Assembly: GCA_022448925.1 (NCBI GenBank)
Contig: JAKVCP010000023.1
Span: forward strand, 1 to 45,344
Direction: 5' to 3'
Length of the DNA: 45,344 nt
From: Paracoccaceae bacterium
GTDB taxonomy: Bacteria > Pseudomonadota > Alphaproteobacteria > Rhodobacterales > Rhodobacteraceae
Below the pieces are notes generated by a model. It saw nothing but the letters and a program-made list of their open reading frames with translations. It made no database searches and was not told the origin of the DNA. The translations under genes and the position numbers were made by a program. Of the stretch, positions 17,221 to 26,610 are shown one piece after another (the first letter of the stretch is position 1; each line of letters starts with the position of its first letter).

Positions 17221-18231
17221 CTAGGTCGCGCCTGAATATACCTCCGTCAGTTGTACCGGTCGCCCTTGGGCTTTTGAAAGCGTTGCCGCCTCGGCCATGG
17301 CCAAAGCTGCCACCCCATCATCAAGCGTCACCGGGACCGGGCGCTGTGTAACCACCGCATCGACAAACTCTGCCCACTCCGCCTGATACGCCGCCATGTA
17401 GCGTTCCAGGAAAAAATATGTTGGCTTGGCACCAGTCACGCCCTGCGCAGTCGATTTGACAAGGGAATTTTCCAAAACATTACCCGCCTGCAACATCCCT
17501 GACGCGCCCAGCACTTCGATACGCTGATCATACCCGAACGCTGCGCGCCGCGAATTTTTGATCGCCGCAATACGCCCATCGGCATATGTCAGGGTGACCA
17601 CGGCTGTATCGACGTCGCCCGCTGCGCCAATCTCCGGATCAACCAACGACGTACCGGTGGCCATCACCGTTTCGGGCAGACCATCCAGCAAATACTGGGC
17701 CATATCGAAATCATGGATCATCATGTCACGGAACAAACCGCCCGAAACCTTGATGTATTCCACAGGGGGAGGCGCCGGATCGAATGAGGTGATCGACAGC
17801 AATTCAGCCTTGCCAATCTCATCTGCCTGCAACGCCGACTTCAGCGCCCGAAAGTTAGGATCAAACCGTCGGTTGAAGCCGATCATCACAGGCTGCCCAC
17901 TCGCGTTTGCCGCCTTTTGACAGGCCACTGCACGCCGCAGGCTTAGATCAACCGGCTTTTCACACAGAACAGCTTTGCCCGCAGAGGTTGCCGCTTCGAT
18001 AAGGTCAGAATGCGTATTGGTCGAGGTCGCCACAAGCACCGCGTCAATCGATGGATCGTCAATGACGGCGTTCACGCTGCGCGCTTCTGCCCCAAACTCC
18101 GCGGACAAAGACTGAGCGTTTTCAACCACGACATCTGCAACAGCATCCAGACGGCTGCCCGGATGCGCGCTGATCGTCTTGGCATGGACAGCGCCAATTC
18201 GTCCGGCGCCCAGCAGTCCTACGCGGAGCAT
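17221..18231 (-). CDS. iolG: inositol 2-dehydrogenase (Gfo/Idh/MocA family)
   Basis: A 336-aa NAD-dependent dehydrogenase. The N-terminal Rossmann motif is VGLLGAGRIGAVHAKTI, followed by the EKPVDLS signature (Lys of the active site) and GGLFRDMMIHDFDMAQYL with the catalytic Asp/His. KNSRRAAFGYDQRIEVLG is typical of inositol 2-dehydrogenases. It oxidises myo-inositol to 2-keto-myo-inositol. ATG 18231 follows GAGGAGGGG; the longer frame crosses the operator region and is rejected. It is the first gene of the inositol operon, with two LacI-type dyads 44-82 bases upstream. Confidence 0.9.
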   Translation of the reverse strand: MLRVGLLGAGRIGAVHAKTISAHPGSRLDAVADVVVENAQSLSAEFGAEARSVNAVIDDPSIDAVLVATSTNTHSDLIEAATSAGKAVLCEKPVDLSLRRAVACQKAANASGQPVMIGFNRRFDPNFRALKSALQADEIGKAELLSITSFDPAPPPVEYIKVSGGLFRDMMIHDFDMAQYLLDGLPETVMATGTSLVDPEIGAAGDVDTAVVTLTYADGRIAAIKNSRRAAFGYDQRIEVLGASGMLQAGNVLENSLVKSTAQGVTGAKPTYFFLERYMAAYQAEWAEFVDAVVTQRPVPVTLDDGVAALAMAEAATLSKAQGRPVQLTEVYSGAT

Positions 18232-18274
18232 ACGCCCCTCCTCGATTCTTCGTTGCCCTTGACCATGAGCAATT

Positions 18275-18290
18275 TTGCACCCGCGTGCAA
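18275..18290. promoter_or_regulatory. LacI-type operator dyad, inositol operon, site 1
   Basis: TTGCACCCGCGTGCAA: 6-bp perfect arms, 4-base centre and central CG. It lies 44 bases upstream of the iolG ATG. The half-site differs from the dyads at 10365 and 10395, so a different LacI-family regulator encoded outside the window is likely. Confidence 0.68.
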
Positions 18291-18297
18291 CGTTTTT

Positions 18298-18313
18298 TTG
18301 CACGCGGGTGCAA
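18298..18313. promoter_or_regulatory. LacI-type operator dyad, inositol operon, site 2
   Basis: TTGCACGCGGGTGCAA is the exact reverse complement of site 1, 23 bp away. Together they form an 18-bp perfect inverted repeat (18273-18290 and 18298-18315). No U-tract follows on either strand, so operators are favoured over a terminator. Confidence 0.68.
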
Positions 18314-18350
18314 AACGCCTTTGCCAGCGTTTGATTGCCCCCGGGGTTCG

Positions 18351-19118
18351 TCAGGCGCCGTCGTAGGTCCAGCGGTATTTCGGAGGTGTCGGCCCCTTGT
18401 TGCGTCCCCCCTGCTGCATTTGTTCCCAGGCGTGGGCAAGAATTCCAACAGACCGTGACAGGCAGAACAGCCCCCGCGCCAAAGGAGGCGCAAAGCCAAG
18501 CTCTGCGTAAATCACAGCTGTGGCACCGTCTATGTTCATCGGTATGGGACGCGATTTTCGCGTTGCCAGGATCTCTTCGATCTGCAGTCCGATGGTCCTG
18601 TAAACCCCGCTGCATGTCCCCGCCGCCACCGCCTTTTCGACCAGACCCATCAGGCGCGGTGCACGCGGATCGACAGGACGATGGAAACGATGGCCGAACC
18701 CCGGAATGTGGCATCCGTGCAGGTCGGTCCATCTTTGCAGAGTAGCTTCGATATCGCCCGGCGTGTCTTGAATGAGATAAAACAGCTCTACCGCTTGTTC
18801 GCCGGCTCCGCCGTGCACATCGCCCAGCATGTTCACGCCACTGGCCAGGGCATTGTTCAGATCCAGTCCGCAGGTCACCGCCATCCGCGCCGCCGCGATA
18901 GAGGGCGCTTGCGGACCATGGTCCACCGCCGAGACGAGTGCTGCCTCAAACAACCGGGCCTGGGCCGCCGAAGGACGGTCACCGCGCACCATAACCCAAA
19001 TCATCTCGGGGAAGGACAGCGTGCCGATCAGGTCCTCAATGGGCGTGCCGCGCAACGAAATCCGTCCCGGCTCCATGTTGATGATCGAGGTGCGCCACCA
19101 ATCCGAAACGTCGCTCAT
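18351..19118 (-). CDS. citryl-CoA lyase-like protein (short citrate synthase fold)
   Basis: A 255-aa protein of the citrate synthase fold that is much shorter than true citrate synthases (about 430 aa) and close in size to citryl-CoA lyase. Counterparts of the catalytic triad are visible: His in DVHGGAGEQ, His in PGFGHRFHR, and Asp in MNIDGATAVIYAELG. In this subfamily the expected reaction is cleavage of a citryl-CoA-like thioester to acetyl-CoA and a keto acid. It starts with an ATGA overlap on the CoA-transferase gene, which would make its substrate. Synthase activity cannot be excluded from sequence. Confidence 0.8.
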   Translation of the reverse strand: MSDVSDWWRTSIINMEPGRISLRGTPIEDLIGTLSFPEMIWVMVRGDRPSAAQARLFEAALVSAVDHGPQAPSIAAARMAVTCGLDLNNALASGVNMLGDVHGGAGEQAVELFYLIQDTPGDIEATLQRWTDLHGCHIPGFGHRFHRPVDPRAPRLMGLVEKAVAAGTCSGVYRTIGLQIEEILATRKSRPIPMNIDGATAVIYAELGFAPPLARGLFCLSRSVGILAHAWEQMQQGGRNKGPTPPKYRWTYDGA

Positions 19119-20302
19119 ATGACCCCCTCGTTTCGCAATGCGGTCATGTCGGCCGCGCTAAGCCCAAGGGCGCCCCACACCTCATCGTTGTCCTGGCCAA
19201 GCGTTGGCGGCGCAGTCTCTGGCACCGGGCGCTGCCCATTCACAACAACGGGCGATCCCGCCAGCTTCAGCGTCTCGGTCCCACAGGTCACATCGGCAAT
19301 CAATCCGCGCCCGCACATCTGGTCGGTCGCCAGAACGTCCTGCACAGAGAGAACGGGCCCGGTCGGAACACCGACATCATTGAGCACCTTTACCCAATGC
19401 GCCGCGCCGCGGGTCCCAAGGTTCTTTTCCAGCTCCGCTTTCAGCCGATACCGGTTGGCCTTGCGATGCTCACGGGTGCTGTAGAGCGGATTGTCCAGCA
19501 GGTCGTCGCGCCCAAGGTGACAGGCCAGCGTCCGCCACTGGACATCGCGGTTGGCCGCAATGTTGATCGGCTTGTCAGCCGTCGCAAAAGTCCCGGATGG
19601 CGCCGAGGTCATGTTCTCGTTTCCGCGCGCTTGAGGCTGAACGTCGCCAACCAGCAGGTTCGAGACAACCCAACCCATTGTCGAGATCACTGCCTCGGTC
19701 ATCGAAATGTCCAGAACGGCCCCTCGGGGCTTGGCCGACAGTGCTGCGGCAATGGCAAAGGCCGCGGTCATGCCGCCAATGGTATCAGCAAGCGGGTACC
19801 CCACCCGCAGCGGAGCGCTGTCGCCGTCTCCGGTGATCGACATGACGCCGCTCACGCCCTGCACGATCTGGTCATAGGCCGGCTGATCACGCCATGGCCC
19901 GGTCTGGCCGAAGCCGCTGATGGCACAGTAGATCAGGGTCGGATTTTCGCTGCGCAGCACATCCGGGCCCAAGTCCAGACGCGCCATAACCCCTGGCCTA
20001 AAGTTTTCGACCACAACATCCGCGTCTCGCGCCAACGACCTGAGCAGCGCCTTGCCGCGCGCTGCCTTAAGGTCAAGTGTGACGGATTTCTTGCCCGCAT
20101 TCTGAGCAAGAAAGGAAATGCCCATGCCGGCTGAATTGCGCGCCGCATCCGCGCCAAGCTCGCGGGCCAGATCACCGCCCGAGGGGCGCTCGACCTTGAT
20201 GACCTCGGCCCCCAACAACGCCAGCTGGTAACAGCAGTAGGGACCGGCCAGAACATTGGTGAGGTCCAGCACCCGGACCCCCGCAAGGGGCTTAGTCACC
20301 AT
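19115..20302 (-). CDS. class III (CaiB/BaiF-type) CoA transferase
   Basis: A 395-aa family III CoA transferase. It has GVRVLDLTNVLAGPYCCYQLALLGAEVIKVERP at the N-terminus, the catalytic Asp at about residue 175 in the AYDQIVQGVSG region, and the GVLDISM-like segment (RGAVLDISMTEAV). It moves CoA from a donor such as succinyl-CoA to a carboxylate. ATG 20302 overlaps the tctA end by 11 bases; the longer frame is rejected. Position between a tricarboxylate transporter and a citryl-CoA-lyase-like gene suggests activation of the imported tri- or dicarboxylate. Confidence 0.9.
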   Translation of the reverse strand: MVTKPLAGVRVLDLTNVLAGPYCCYQLALLGAEVIKVERPSGGDLARELGADAARNSAGMGISFLAQNAGKKSVTLDLKAARGKALLRSLARDADVVVENFRPGVMARLDLGPDVLRSENPTLIYCAISGFGQTGPWRDQPAYDQIVQGVSGVMSITGDGDSAPLRVGYPLADTIGGMTAAFAIAAALSAKPRGAVLDISMTEAVISTMGWVVSNLLVGDVQPQARGNENMTSAPSGTFATADKPINIAANRDVQWRTLACHLGRDDLLDNPLYSTREHRKANRYRLKAELEKNLGTRGAAHWVKVLNDVGVPTGPVLSVQDVLATDQMCGRGLIADVTCGTETLKLAGSPVVVNGQRPVPETAPPTLGQDNDEVWGALGLSAADMTALRNEGVI

Positions 20303-21806
20303 CAGCCACACCCTGCGCCCGTGCCCGGGCCCGTCGGGCACGATAGCTGGGGACAACAACAAGCAGAATGGCGATCGCAAGCAAACCAAGCGTCATGGGT
20401 CGGTCGAAGATGAACCCGATCCCGTCGTACAACTGCATCGAGCGCGAAAAGTTGTCTTCCAGCATCCGGCCAAGGATGAAGCCGATCAACAAGGGCGCCA
20501 AGGGATAGTCTGCAAAGCGCAAAACTGTCGCCGCAACCCCCATGCCCACAAGGATCAGCAGCTCTGTCGCATTGTTCTGCCCGATATAGCTGCCCATCAA
20601 TGTGAAAAACAGGATGAACGGGATTAGATAATTGCGCGGAATGGCCAGCACTTTGGCGATATAGGGGATCAACGGCAGATTGAGAACCAACAGAACCAGG
20701 TTGCCAATATACATTGATATGATCACCGCCCAGAAGATCTGCGGCTCATCCAGCATCAGCCGGGGTCCGGGTGTCACATTCAGCGCGATCAACGCCCCCA
20801 GCAAAATGGCCGTTGTCCCCGACCCCGGGATGCCCAGTGTCAAAAGCGGCACGAAAGAGCCTGTACAGGCAGCGTTGTTGGCGGTCTCAGGCGCGGCAAG
20901 CCCCTTGACAGAGCCGTTGCCAAATTCGGCCTGTTCTTCCTTCGTGGCTATGTTGCGTTCAACGGCATAGCCCAGAAAGGATGCAATCGTGGCCCCTGCC
21001 CCCGGCAACACGCCAATAAAGAACCCCTGGATCGACTGCCGCCCGATGACAGGCGCAATCTTTCGGCCCTCTTCCCGGGTGATGCGCAGGTTCTCGATCT
21101 TGCCGCTGCTGCCCTGCACCGAACGCGCCGGGTTAAGCACCAGAAAAATCGCCTCCGGAAGGGCAAACATCGCCATGGCCAGAGTGATGAAGCTGAAGCC
21201 AGACTGAAGATCCATCAACCCCATTGTGAAGCGCGGCATGTTGAACAGCGCACCCTCACCCACGGTCGCCATGATCAGCCCCAACAAGGTCATCAACACA
21301 GCCTTGGCGACATTTCCCGTTCCGGCAAAAGCGGCAATCGCAGACAGGCCGACAACCATCAATGCAAAGTACTCTGCCGAATGAAAAAGCAGCGCTACGG
21401 ACGACAACATCGGCGCAAAGACCATCAGCAGGATGGCCCCGATCGTGCCACCACAAAACGACGCGATCGCGGCAACCGTTAGGGCCTTTCCCGCCTGCCC
21501 CTTGCGGGCCATTGGATAGCCGTCAAAGCTGGTCGCGACAGTGCCTGCGACACCGGGTGCGTTCAGCAGGATAGAAGATGTAGACCCCCCAAAGATCGCG
21601 CCGTAATACACACCTGCCAGCAAGATCAACGCCGCGGACGGATCTCCGATAGTGATGGCCACAGGTATCATGATGGCGATGATCGACATCGGGCCCAGGC
21701 CCGGCAACATTCCGATGAAGGTGCCGATCAGGCAGCCTGCGATGACCATTGCCAGATTGGTGATGGAAAAGGCCGCGCCGAGGCCGATTAGAAGTCCTTC
21801 GATCAT
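20292..21806 (-). CDS. tctA: tripartite tricarboxylate transporter, large permease TctA
   Basis: A 504-aa inner-membrane protein with about twelve hydrophobic segments and the TctA hallmarks GMLPGLGPMSIIAIMIPV and YYGAIFGGSTSSILLNAPG near the N-terminus. The related second-half repeat is FFIGVLPGAGATIASFLGYAVE with GSFVPLLTLGIPGSGTTAILLGAL. GGAGG precedes the start and the gene lies 12 bases behind tctB. Confidence 0.95.
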   Translation of the reverse strand: MIEGLLIGLGAAFSITNLAMVIAGCLIGTFIGMLPGLGPMSIIAIMIPVAITIGDPSAALILLAGVYYGAIFGGSTSSILLNAPGVAGTVATSFDGYPMARKGQAGKALTVAAIASFCGGTIGAILLMVFAPMLSSVALLFHSAEYFALMVVGLSAIAAFAGTGNVAKAVLMTLLGLIMATVGEGALFNMPRFTMGLMDLQSGFSFITLAMAMFALPEAIFLVLNPARSVQGSSGKIENLRITREEGRKIAPVIGRQSIQGFFIGVLPGAGATIASFLGYAVERNIATKEEQAEFGNGSVKGLAAPETANNAACTGSFVPLLTLGIPGSGTTAILLGALIALNVTPGPRLMLDEPQIFWAVIISMYIGNLVLLVLNLPLIPYIAKVLAIPRNYLIPFILFFTLMGSYIGQNNATELLILVGMGVAATVLRFADYPLAPLLIGFILGRMLEDNFSRSMQLYDGIGFIFDRPMTLGLLAIAILLVVVPSYRARRARARAQGVADGD

Positions 21807-21818
21807 GTCAGCCTCCGA

Positions 21819-22301
21819 TCAGATAAAAAATGGCCAAGGCCGCAAGAATATGCCCAACACCTGCTCGACCAGGTACCAGACGACAAAGGTTGCCGTGGCC
21901 GCAACCGGGATCAGCACAAAAAAGCGTCGTTCCCCAAGGATGATTGCACCAACAGACAGAAAGCCGATGGTCGATCCGATAAACCCCAGAGGCCGCAGAA
22001 GCACAGCATAGGCCACCATCAAACCCAGCAGAAAAATCGCCTGCCAAAGGTTGTAGTCCCCCAGTCGCGTGTAATCGATGTCGGGGGCCTTTGAAGGACC
22101 CGGGGATTTCTCAAGCCCCAGAACGATCACGAGCGAGGTGACAATCGCCAAAACGGCCAGGACCTTTGGAAAGGTGCTCGGCCAGATTGGATTGCGGCGC
22201 ATGAATGGTGGCAGGCTGCCGTCCATCGTGAAAAAGGCCGCGTAGCCATAGGCCAGCGTGATGCCCAGAATGACAAGGGCAATCCAGCGGTCAAGTGCCA
22301 T
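21819..22301 (-). CDS. tctB: tripartite tricarboxylate transporter, small membrane subunit TctB
   Basis: A 160-aa protein with four hydrophobic segments, as expected for TctB. The first is in LDRWIALVILGITLAYGYAAFF; the last ends ATFVVWYLVEQVLGIFLRPW. ATG 22301 has AAGGAGAAAAGTG in front; the frame extends nine codons further without support. It lies between tctC and tctA. Confidence 0.9.
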   Translation of the reverse strand: MALDRWIALVILGITLAYGYAAFFTMDGSLPPFMRRNPIWPSTFPKVLAVLAIVTSLVIVLGLEKSPGPSKAPDIDYTRLGDYNLWQAIFLLGLMVAYAVLLRPLGFIGSTIGFLSVGAIILGERRFFVLIPVAATATFVVWYLVEQVLGIFLRPWPFFI

Positions 22302-22325
22302 CACTTTTCTCCTTGGGAAACAGAA

Positions 22326-22353
22326 CACCGGCCCAGTGAAGCAAGGGCCGGTG
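22326..22353 (-). promoter_or_regulatory. stem-loop between tctC and tctB
   Basis: Perfect 9-bp stem (CACCGGCCC at 22326-22334, GGGCCGGTG at 22345-22353) with a 10-base loop, 18 bases after the tctC stop. Probably sets the excess of binding protein over membrane subunits. Confidence 0.58.
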
Positions 22354-22371
22354 CGTCAGGTCACTGTTGAT

Positions 22372-23358
22372 TTACAGGAACCCGAGTTTCTTCATCAGGT
22401 CGCCGATGACCTTTTCCTGGCCTTCTAGGAAGGTTTTGAAATCATCGCCCGAGTTATGAATGTTGACCCAGCCATTGCGGGCGCGCACGGCCTCCCACTC
22501 CGGAGTGTCATACATCTTCATGATGGCATCCTGGTACATGGCCAGCTTGTCGTCAGGCAGGCCCGGAGCCGCGAAGAACCCACGCCAGTTGACAAACGTC
22601 GTGTCGATGCCCTGTTCCATCATTGTGGGGGCATCCCCATAGGCGTCCACGCGTGCATCAGAGGTGACACCAAGGATTTTCACCTCACCTGCCTGCGCCA
22701 GCGCAACCGCTTCCGAGAAGCCCGTTGAGAGCGCCTTGATTTCACCAGACAGCAGCGCTGCCATGGCCTTGCCGCCGGCGTCATAGGGGATGTATTTTAC
22801 GTTCAGAGCATCCTTGCCAGCGGCTTCCATGACCATGGCTGCCACGAGGTGATCCATCCCGCCCGGAACCGAGCCGCCGCCAATCGCTGTACCGTTGGGA
22901 TCAGCGTCGTAGGCCGCAAGAAGATCTGACATGCTGTTCAGCGCGCTGTCCTTGCCAACCACAATCGCCGCATAGTCGCCGATCGTACCCGAAACAAGCG
23001 TCAGGTCACGGAAATTGTGTGGGAACACACCGGTCAGCGACCGGATCACGATGGGGGTCGAGTTGACCATCAAGGTGCCATGGTTGCTATCGGCGTTTTC
23101 AATCAGATAACCAATGGCTTTGCCACCGCCACCACCAGACATGTTTTCATACGATGCGCTGCCCACAAGCCCCGCGCCTGTCAGCGCCTCTCCGGTGCCA
23201 CGTGCCGTGCCGTCCCAGCCGCCGCCAGCGCCGCCTGGGATCAGGAAGTGGATCTTGTCGACGACCTGGTGCCCGCCGGCCAGAACCGGCGAGCCAAGCG
23301 CCATGGCAGCGGTTGCCGCGGCGATCATCGCGCGCCGGCCAAATGCAAAAGTTTTCAT
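22372..23358 (-). CDS. tctC: tripartite tricarboxylate transporter substrate-binding protein (Bug family)
   Basis: A 328-aa periplasmic receptor. A signal peptide with a twin-arginine-like FGRRAM sequence and hydrophobic core is cleaved near LAGGHQ. The Bug-family segment KIHFLIPGGAGGGWDGTARGTGEAL and later strands such as IVVGKDSALNSMSDLL follow. ATG 23358 follows GGAGGAG. The ligand is presumably a tri- or dicarboxylate. The divergent TctDE-type regulators share the 117-base intergenic region. Confidence 0.92.
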   Translation of the reverse strand: MKTFAFGRRAMIAAATAAMALGSPVLAGGHQVVDKIHFLIPGGAGGGWDGTARGTGEALTGAGLVGSASYENMSGGGGGKAIGYLIENADSNHGTLMVNSTPIVIRSLTGVFPHNFRDLTLVSGTIGDYAAIVVGKDSALNSMSDLLAAYDADPNGTAIGGGSVPGGMDHLVAAMVMEAAGKDALNVKYIPYDAGGKAMAALLSGEIKALSTGFSEAVALAQAGEVKILGVTSDARVDAYGDAPTMMEQGIDTTFVNWRGFFAAPGLPDDKLAMYQDAIMKMYDTPEWEAVRARNGWVNIHNSGDDFKTFLEGQEKVIGDLMKKLGFL

Positions 23359-23413
23359 TCTCTCCTCCATGTTGACAGCGGCTCTCCTGACCGCTCATCA
23401 ATTGGGACTAAAG

Positions 23414-23439
23414 CTGACAAAGCTGACATGGACCTGACA
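23414..23439. promoter_or_regulatory. CTGACA direct repeats in the tctC/tctD divergent region
   Basis: Three copies of CTGACA at 23414, 23423 and 23434 (spacings 9 and 11) lie between the divergent tctC and tctD genes. OmpR-family regulators bind direct repeats about one helical turn apart, so this is a candidate TctD site. A TTGACA at 23372 may be a promoter element. Confidence 0.4.
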
Positions 23440-23475
23440 CCGCCACCCACACGTACACAGGAAGGAATGGCGCAG

Positions 23476-24137
<662 letters not shown>

Positions 24138-24141
<4 letters not shown>

Positions 24142-25511
24142 CCATGGTCACCGCAAAGGGCTCGATCCAGCGTCGCCTCATGGTTTCGCTCTTGGCAGGA
24201 GCAGCCTTGCTGGCCGTGGCGCTGTTCTTCATCGTGCAAAGCCTGGCGCGACAGTTGGCAGAGGAAAGCCAGGACAACATATTGTTGGCCTCGGCAACCT
24301 CAATTCTGGATGCCAGTGCCGTGCGGCAAGGAGAGCTGGTTCTTGATCTGCCCTATTCGGCCTTTTCAATGCTGGGCAACCTGTCAGACGACCGCGTTTT
24401 TTACGCGGTGCGGTTTGGGGCCGACTTCATCACCGGGTACAGTGACCTGGAAGACGTGCGCGGTCTGGGTGAGGCGCGGTTTGAAACCCGTGACTACCTG
24501 GACGAACCGGTGCGCGTTGTGGCGCTTAGCCGATTGCTGTCCATCTCGGGTCGACCAACAAAGCTGACTGTGATCATTGCGCAGACCCGAAATGGACAGC
24601 GCGAAACGCTTGAACGGATCTCGTCCATTGCCGCGACGATCGGGCTTGGCTTTTTTCTTGCGGCCGCCGGGCTTGCCGCGCTGGCATCGCGCTCGGCGAT
24701 ACGCCCGCTTGAGAGGCTGGCTGTTTCAGTTGGGCGACGCGGCCCACAGGACCTGCGTCCGGTCGCCGCCCCAGTCCCAAGCGAGATGGTGACGCTTGTC
24801 GCGGCTTTGAACCGTTTCATGGAGCGTCTCAAGGTTTCGCTTGCACGCTCTGAGGAGTTCATCGCCGAAGCGGCACACAGGGTTCGAACGCCATTGGCCA
24901 CAGTGCGCACACAGGCCGACATCACCTTGCGCCGTGTCGACAAGGAAGAAAACCGTGCCGCCCTGCGCGAGATGATCCGAGCCATCGATGAAAGCAGCCG
25001 CGCCGCCGGGCAACTGCTGGATCATGCCATGGTGACGTTTCGATCCGACAACCTTGAACACAGCGCTCTCGATGTCGGGCAGCTGGCCGCCGAAATGGTT
25101 GACCGTCTGCACCCCCTGGCGGAACTGCGCGACATCGATCTTGTCCTCGACAGCACCAGCGGGGCAATGATCAGCGGCGATACGATCCTGATCCAGAATG
25201 CGCTGCGCAACCTCTTGGACAATGCCATCAAGTTTTCTCCGGCCGAGGGGACAGTCGTGGTCTCGGTCCGGCGACTGGAAAACCAAGTTCTTCTCGGAGT
25301 GCAAGATCAGGGCAAAGGTTTTCCCGCCGAAGGCCGCGATCGTCTGACCCGCCGCTTCGCACGCGGAAGCAATGCCGAAGGCATTATCGGATCCGGTCTT
25401 GGACTGACGATCGCTAATGAGGTGGCGCTTGCCCATGGAGGCGGCGTCGAGATTGCCAACAACAGAAAAGGACCGGGCGCATGCGTCACGCTCTCATTTC
25501 CCTCTGCCTGA
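24138..25511 (+). CDS. tctE: sensor histidine kinase, TctE-like
   Basis: A 457-aa inner-membrane kinase. Membrane segments are at about residues 15-34 and 163-183, with a periplasmic sensor domain of about 125 residues between them, then a HAMP-like linker. The H-box is AEAAHRVRTPLATV with phospho-acceptor His247, the N-box ALRNLLDNAIKFSP, the G1 box DQGKGF and the G2 box GSGLGL. The residue after the His is Arg where HisKA proteins often have Glu; TctE-type kinases commonly vary here. Its 3' end overlaps the next gene by 31 bases, suggesting a three-component signalling unit. Confidence 0.9.
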
Positions 25512-26506
25512 TGGCGGCCGCTCCAGCAATGGCCTTTGAGATCGAAGCCCGGGTGCAGTTCGGGCCGGACAATGCGGCCACTGTGCTCAATGTGATCTCG
25601 ACTGCCGACATTGATCTGTTTGCGCCAGTGATCCTTGGCTATCTGGATCAGACCCCGAACACGGCCGTAGACTATGTTGCCGTCAGCTCGGGCGAATTGA
25701 TGAAGGCCCTCCGTGACGAAGGCGCAGCCTTTGACATCGCCATTTCAAGCGCGATGGATTTGCAGACCAAGCTGGCCAATGACGGGTTTGCCCATGCGCA
25801 CAATTCTGACGCGACAGACGCGTTGCCTGAATGGGCACGCTGGCGGGATCACGTCTTTGCCTTTACACAGGAACCCGCTTCGATCGTTGTGTCGCGCGCG
25901 GCTTTTCAGGGCCTGACAATGCCACGAACACGTCAGGATTTGATAGCCTTGATGCGCAAACACCCGGACCGGTTCATGAATCGCGTTGGCACCTACGATC
26001 TGCGTCTGTCCGGACTGGGCTATCTTTTTGCCACGCAAGATGCACGAACCTCCGAAACCTATTGGCGCCTGACCGAGGTGATGGGCAGTCTCAACGCCCG
26101 CCTGTTTTGCTGCTCTTCGGACATGATCAACGGCGTTGCCAGCGGGGAATTGTCGATCGCCTACAACGTGCTTGGCAGCTATGCGCGTTCACGCCCCGAT
26201 GCCGACCAGTTCGAGATTTTGTTGCCCACCGATTTCACCACCGTGATGATGCGCTCTGTTCTGATCCCCAAAACCACCCACGATGCGGATCTGGCTGGTG
26301 ATTTCGTCGATCATGTCTTGCAAACGGCCTGGGCCGAACGGCCGCCCAAAGATGCAACCTTTACAATCGCCGGTGAGGTACGAAACGCCGAGGACGACAG
26401 TCTCCGTCGCATTCGTCTGGGGCCCGGCCTGCTGGTATTTCTGGATGCCTACAAGAAACGTCAGTTCCTTCAGGCATGGGAGGACGCAATCCTGCAAAAG
26501 CGCTAG
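25481..26506 (+). CDS. periplasmic substrate-binding protein, likely sensor partner of TctE (PgtC/AfuA-like)
   Basis: A 341-aa exported protein with a clear signal peptide (MRHALISLCLMAAAPAMA, cleavage before FEIEA) and a family 1/AfuA-type binding fold (VLNVISTADIDLFAPVILGYLDQ; FTQEPASIVVSRAAF; GSLNARLFCCSSDMINGVASGELSIAYNVLGSYA). No permease or ATPase gene follows. It is cotranslated with the kinase (31-base overlap), recalling PgtC of the phosphoglycerate PgtABC system, in which a periplasmic protein works with a two-component pair. I infer that it presents ligand to TctE. The Cys-Cys pair near residue 208 is unusual. Confidence 0.75.
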   Translation: MRHALISLCLMAAAPAMAFEIEARVQFGPDNAATVLNVISTADIDLFAPVILGYLDQTPNTAVDYVAVSSGELMKALRDEGAAFDIAISSAMDLQTKLANDGFAHAHNSDATDALPEWARWRDHVFAFTQEPASIVVSRAAFQGLTMPRTRQDLIALMRKHPDRFMNRVGTYDLRLSGLGYLFATQDARTSETYWRLTEVMGSLNARLFCCSSDMINGVASGELSIAYNVLGSYARSRPDADQFEILLPTDFTTVMMRSVLIPKTTHDADLAGDFVDHVLQTAWAERPPKDATFTIAGEVRNAEDDSLRRIRLGPGLLVFLDAYKKRQFLQAWEDAILQKR

Positions 26507-26560
26507 ATACCTCTGACCCGACAACACTGCCGGATCAGACCAAACCCGCAAATATTCAGC

Positions 26561-26576
26561 GCCCAGGCAACTGGGC
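26561..26576. terminator. hairpin in the convergent gap between the tct regulators and dctM
   Basis: GCCCAG-GCAA-CTGGGC forms a 6-bp stem capped by a GNRA-type tetraloop on the plus strand. It lies in the 104-base gap between two converging genes. There is no U-tract, so it is only a possible bidirectional terminator. Confidence 0.3.
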
Positions 26577-26610
26577 AGCCAGGCTGCTTACCCCGAATGC
26601 GCGCTCTGGA

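Noticed and set aside
18273..18315. 18-bp inverted repeat as a rho-independent terminator of the tct operon
   Set aside because: No U-tract follows on either strand, and each arm is itself a LacI-type dyad; operators explain it better, though a secondary role is not excluded.
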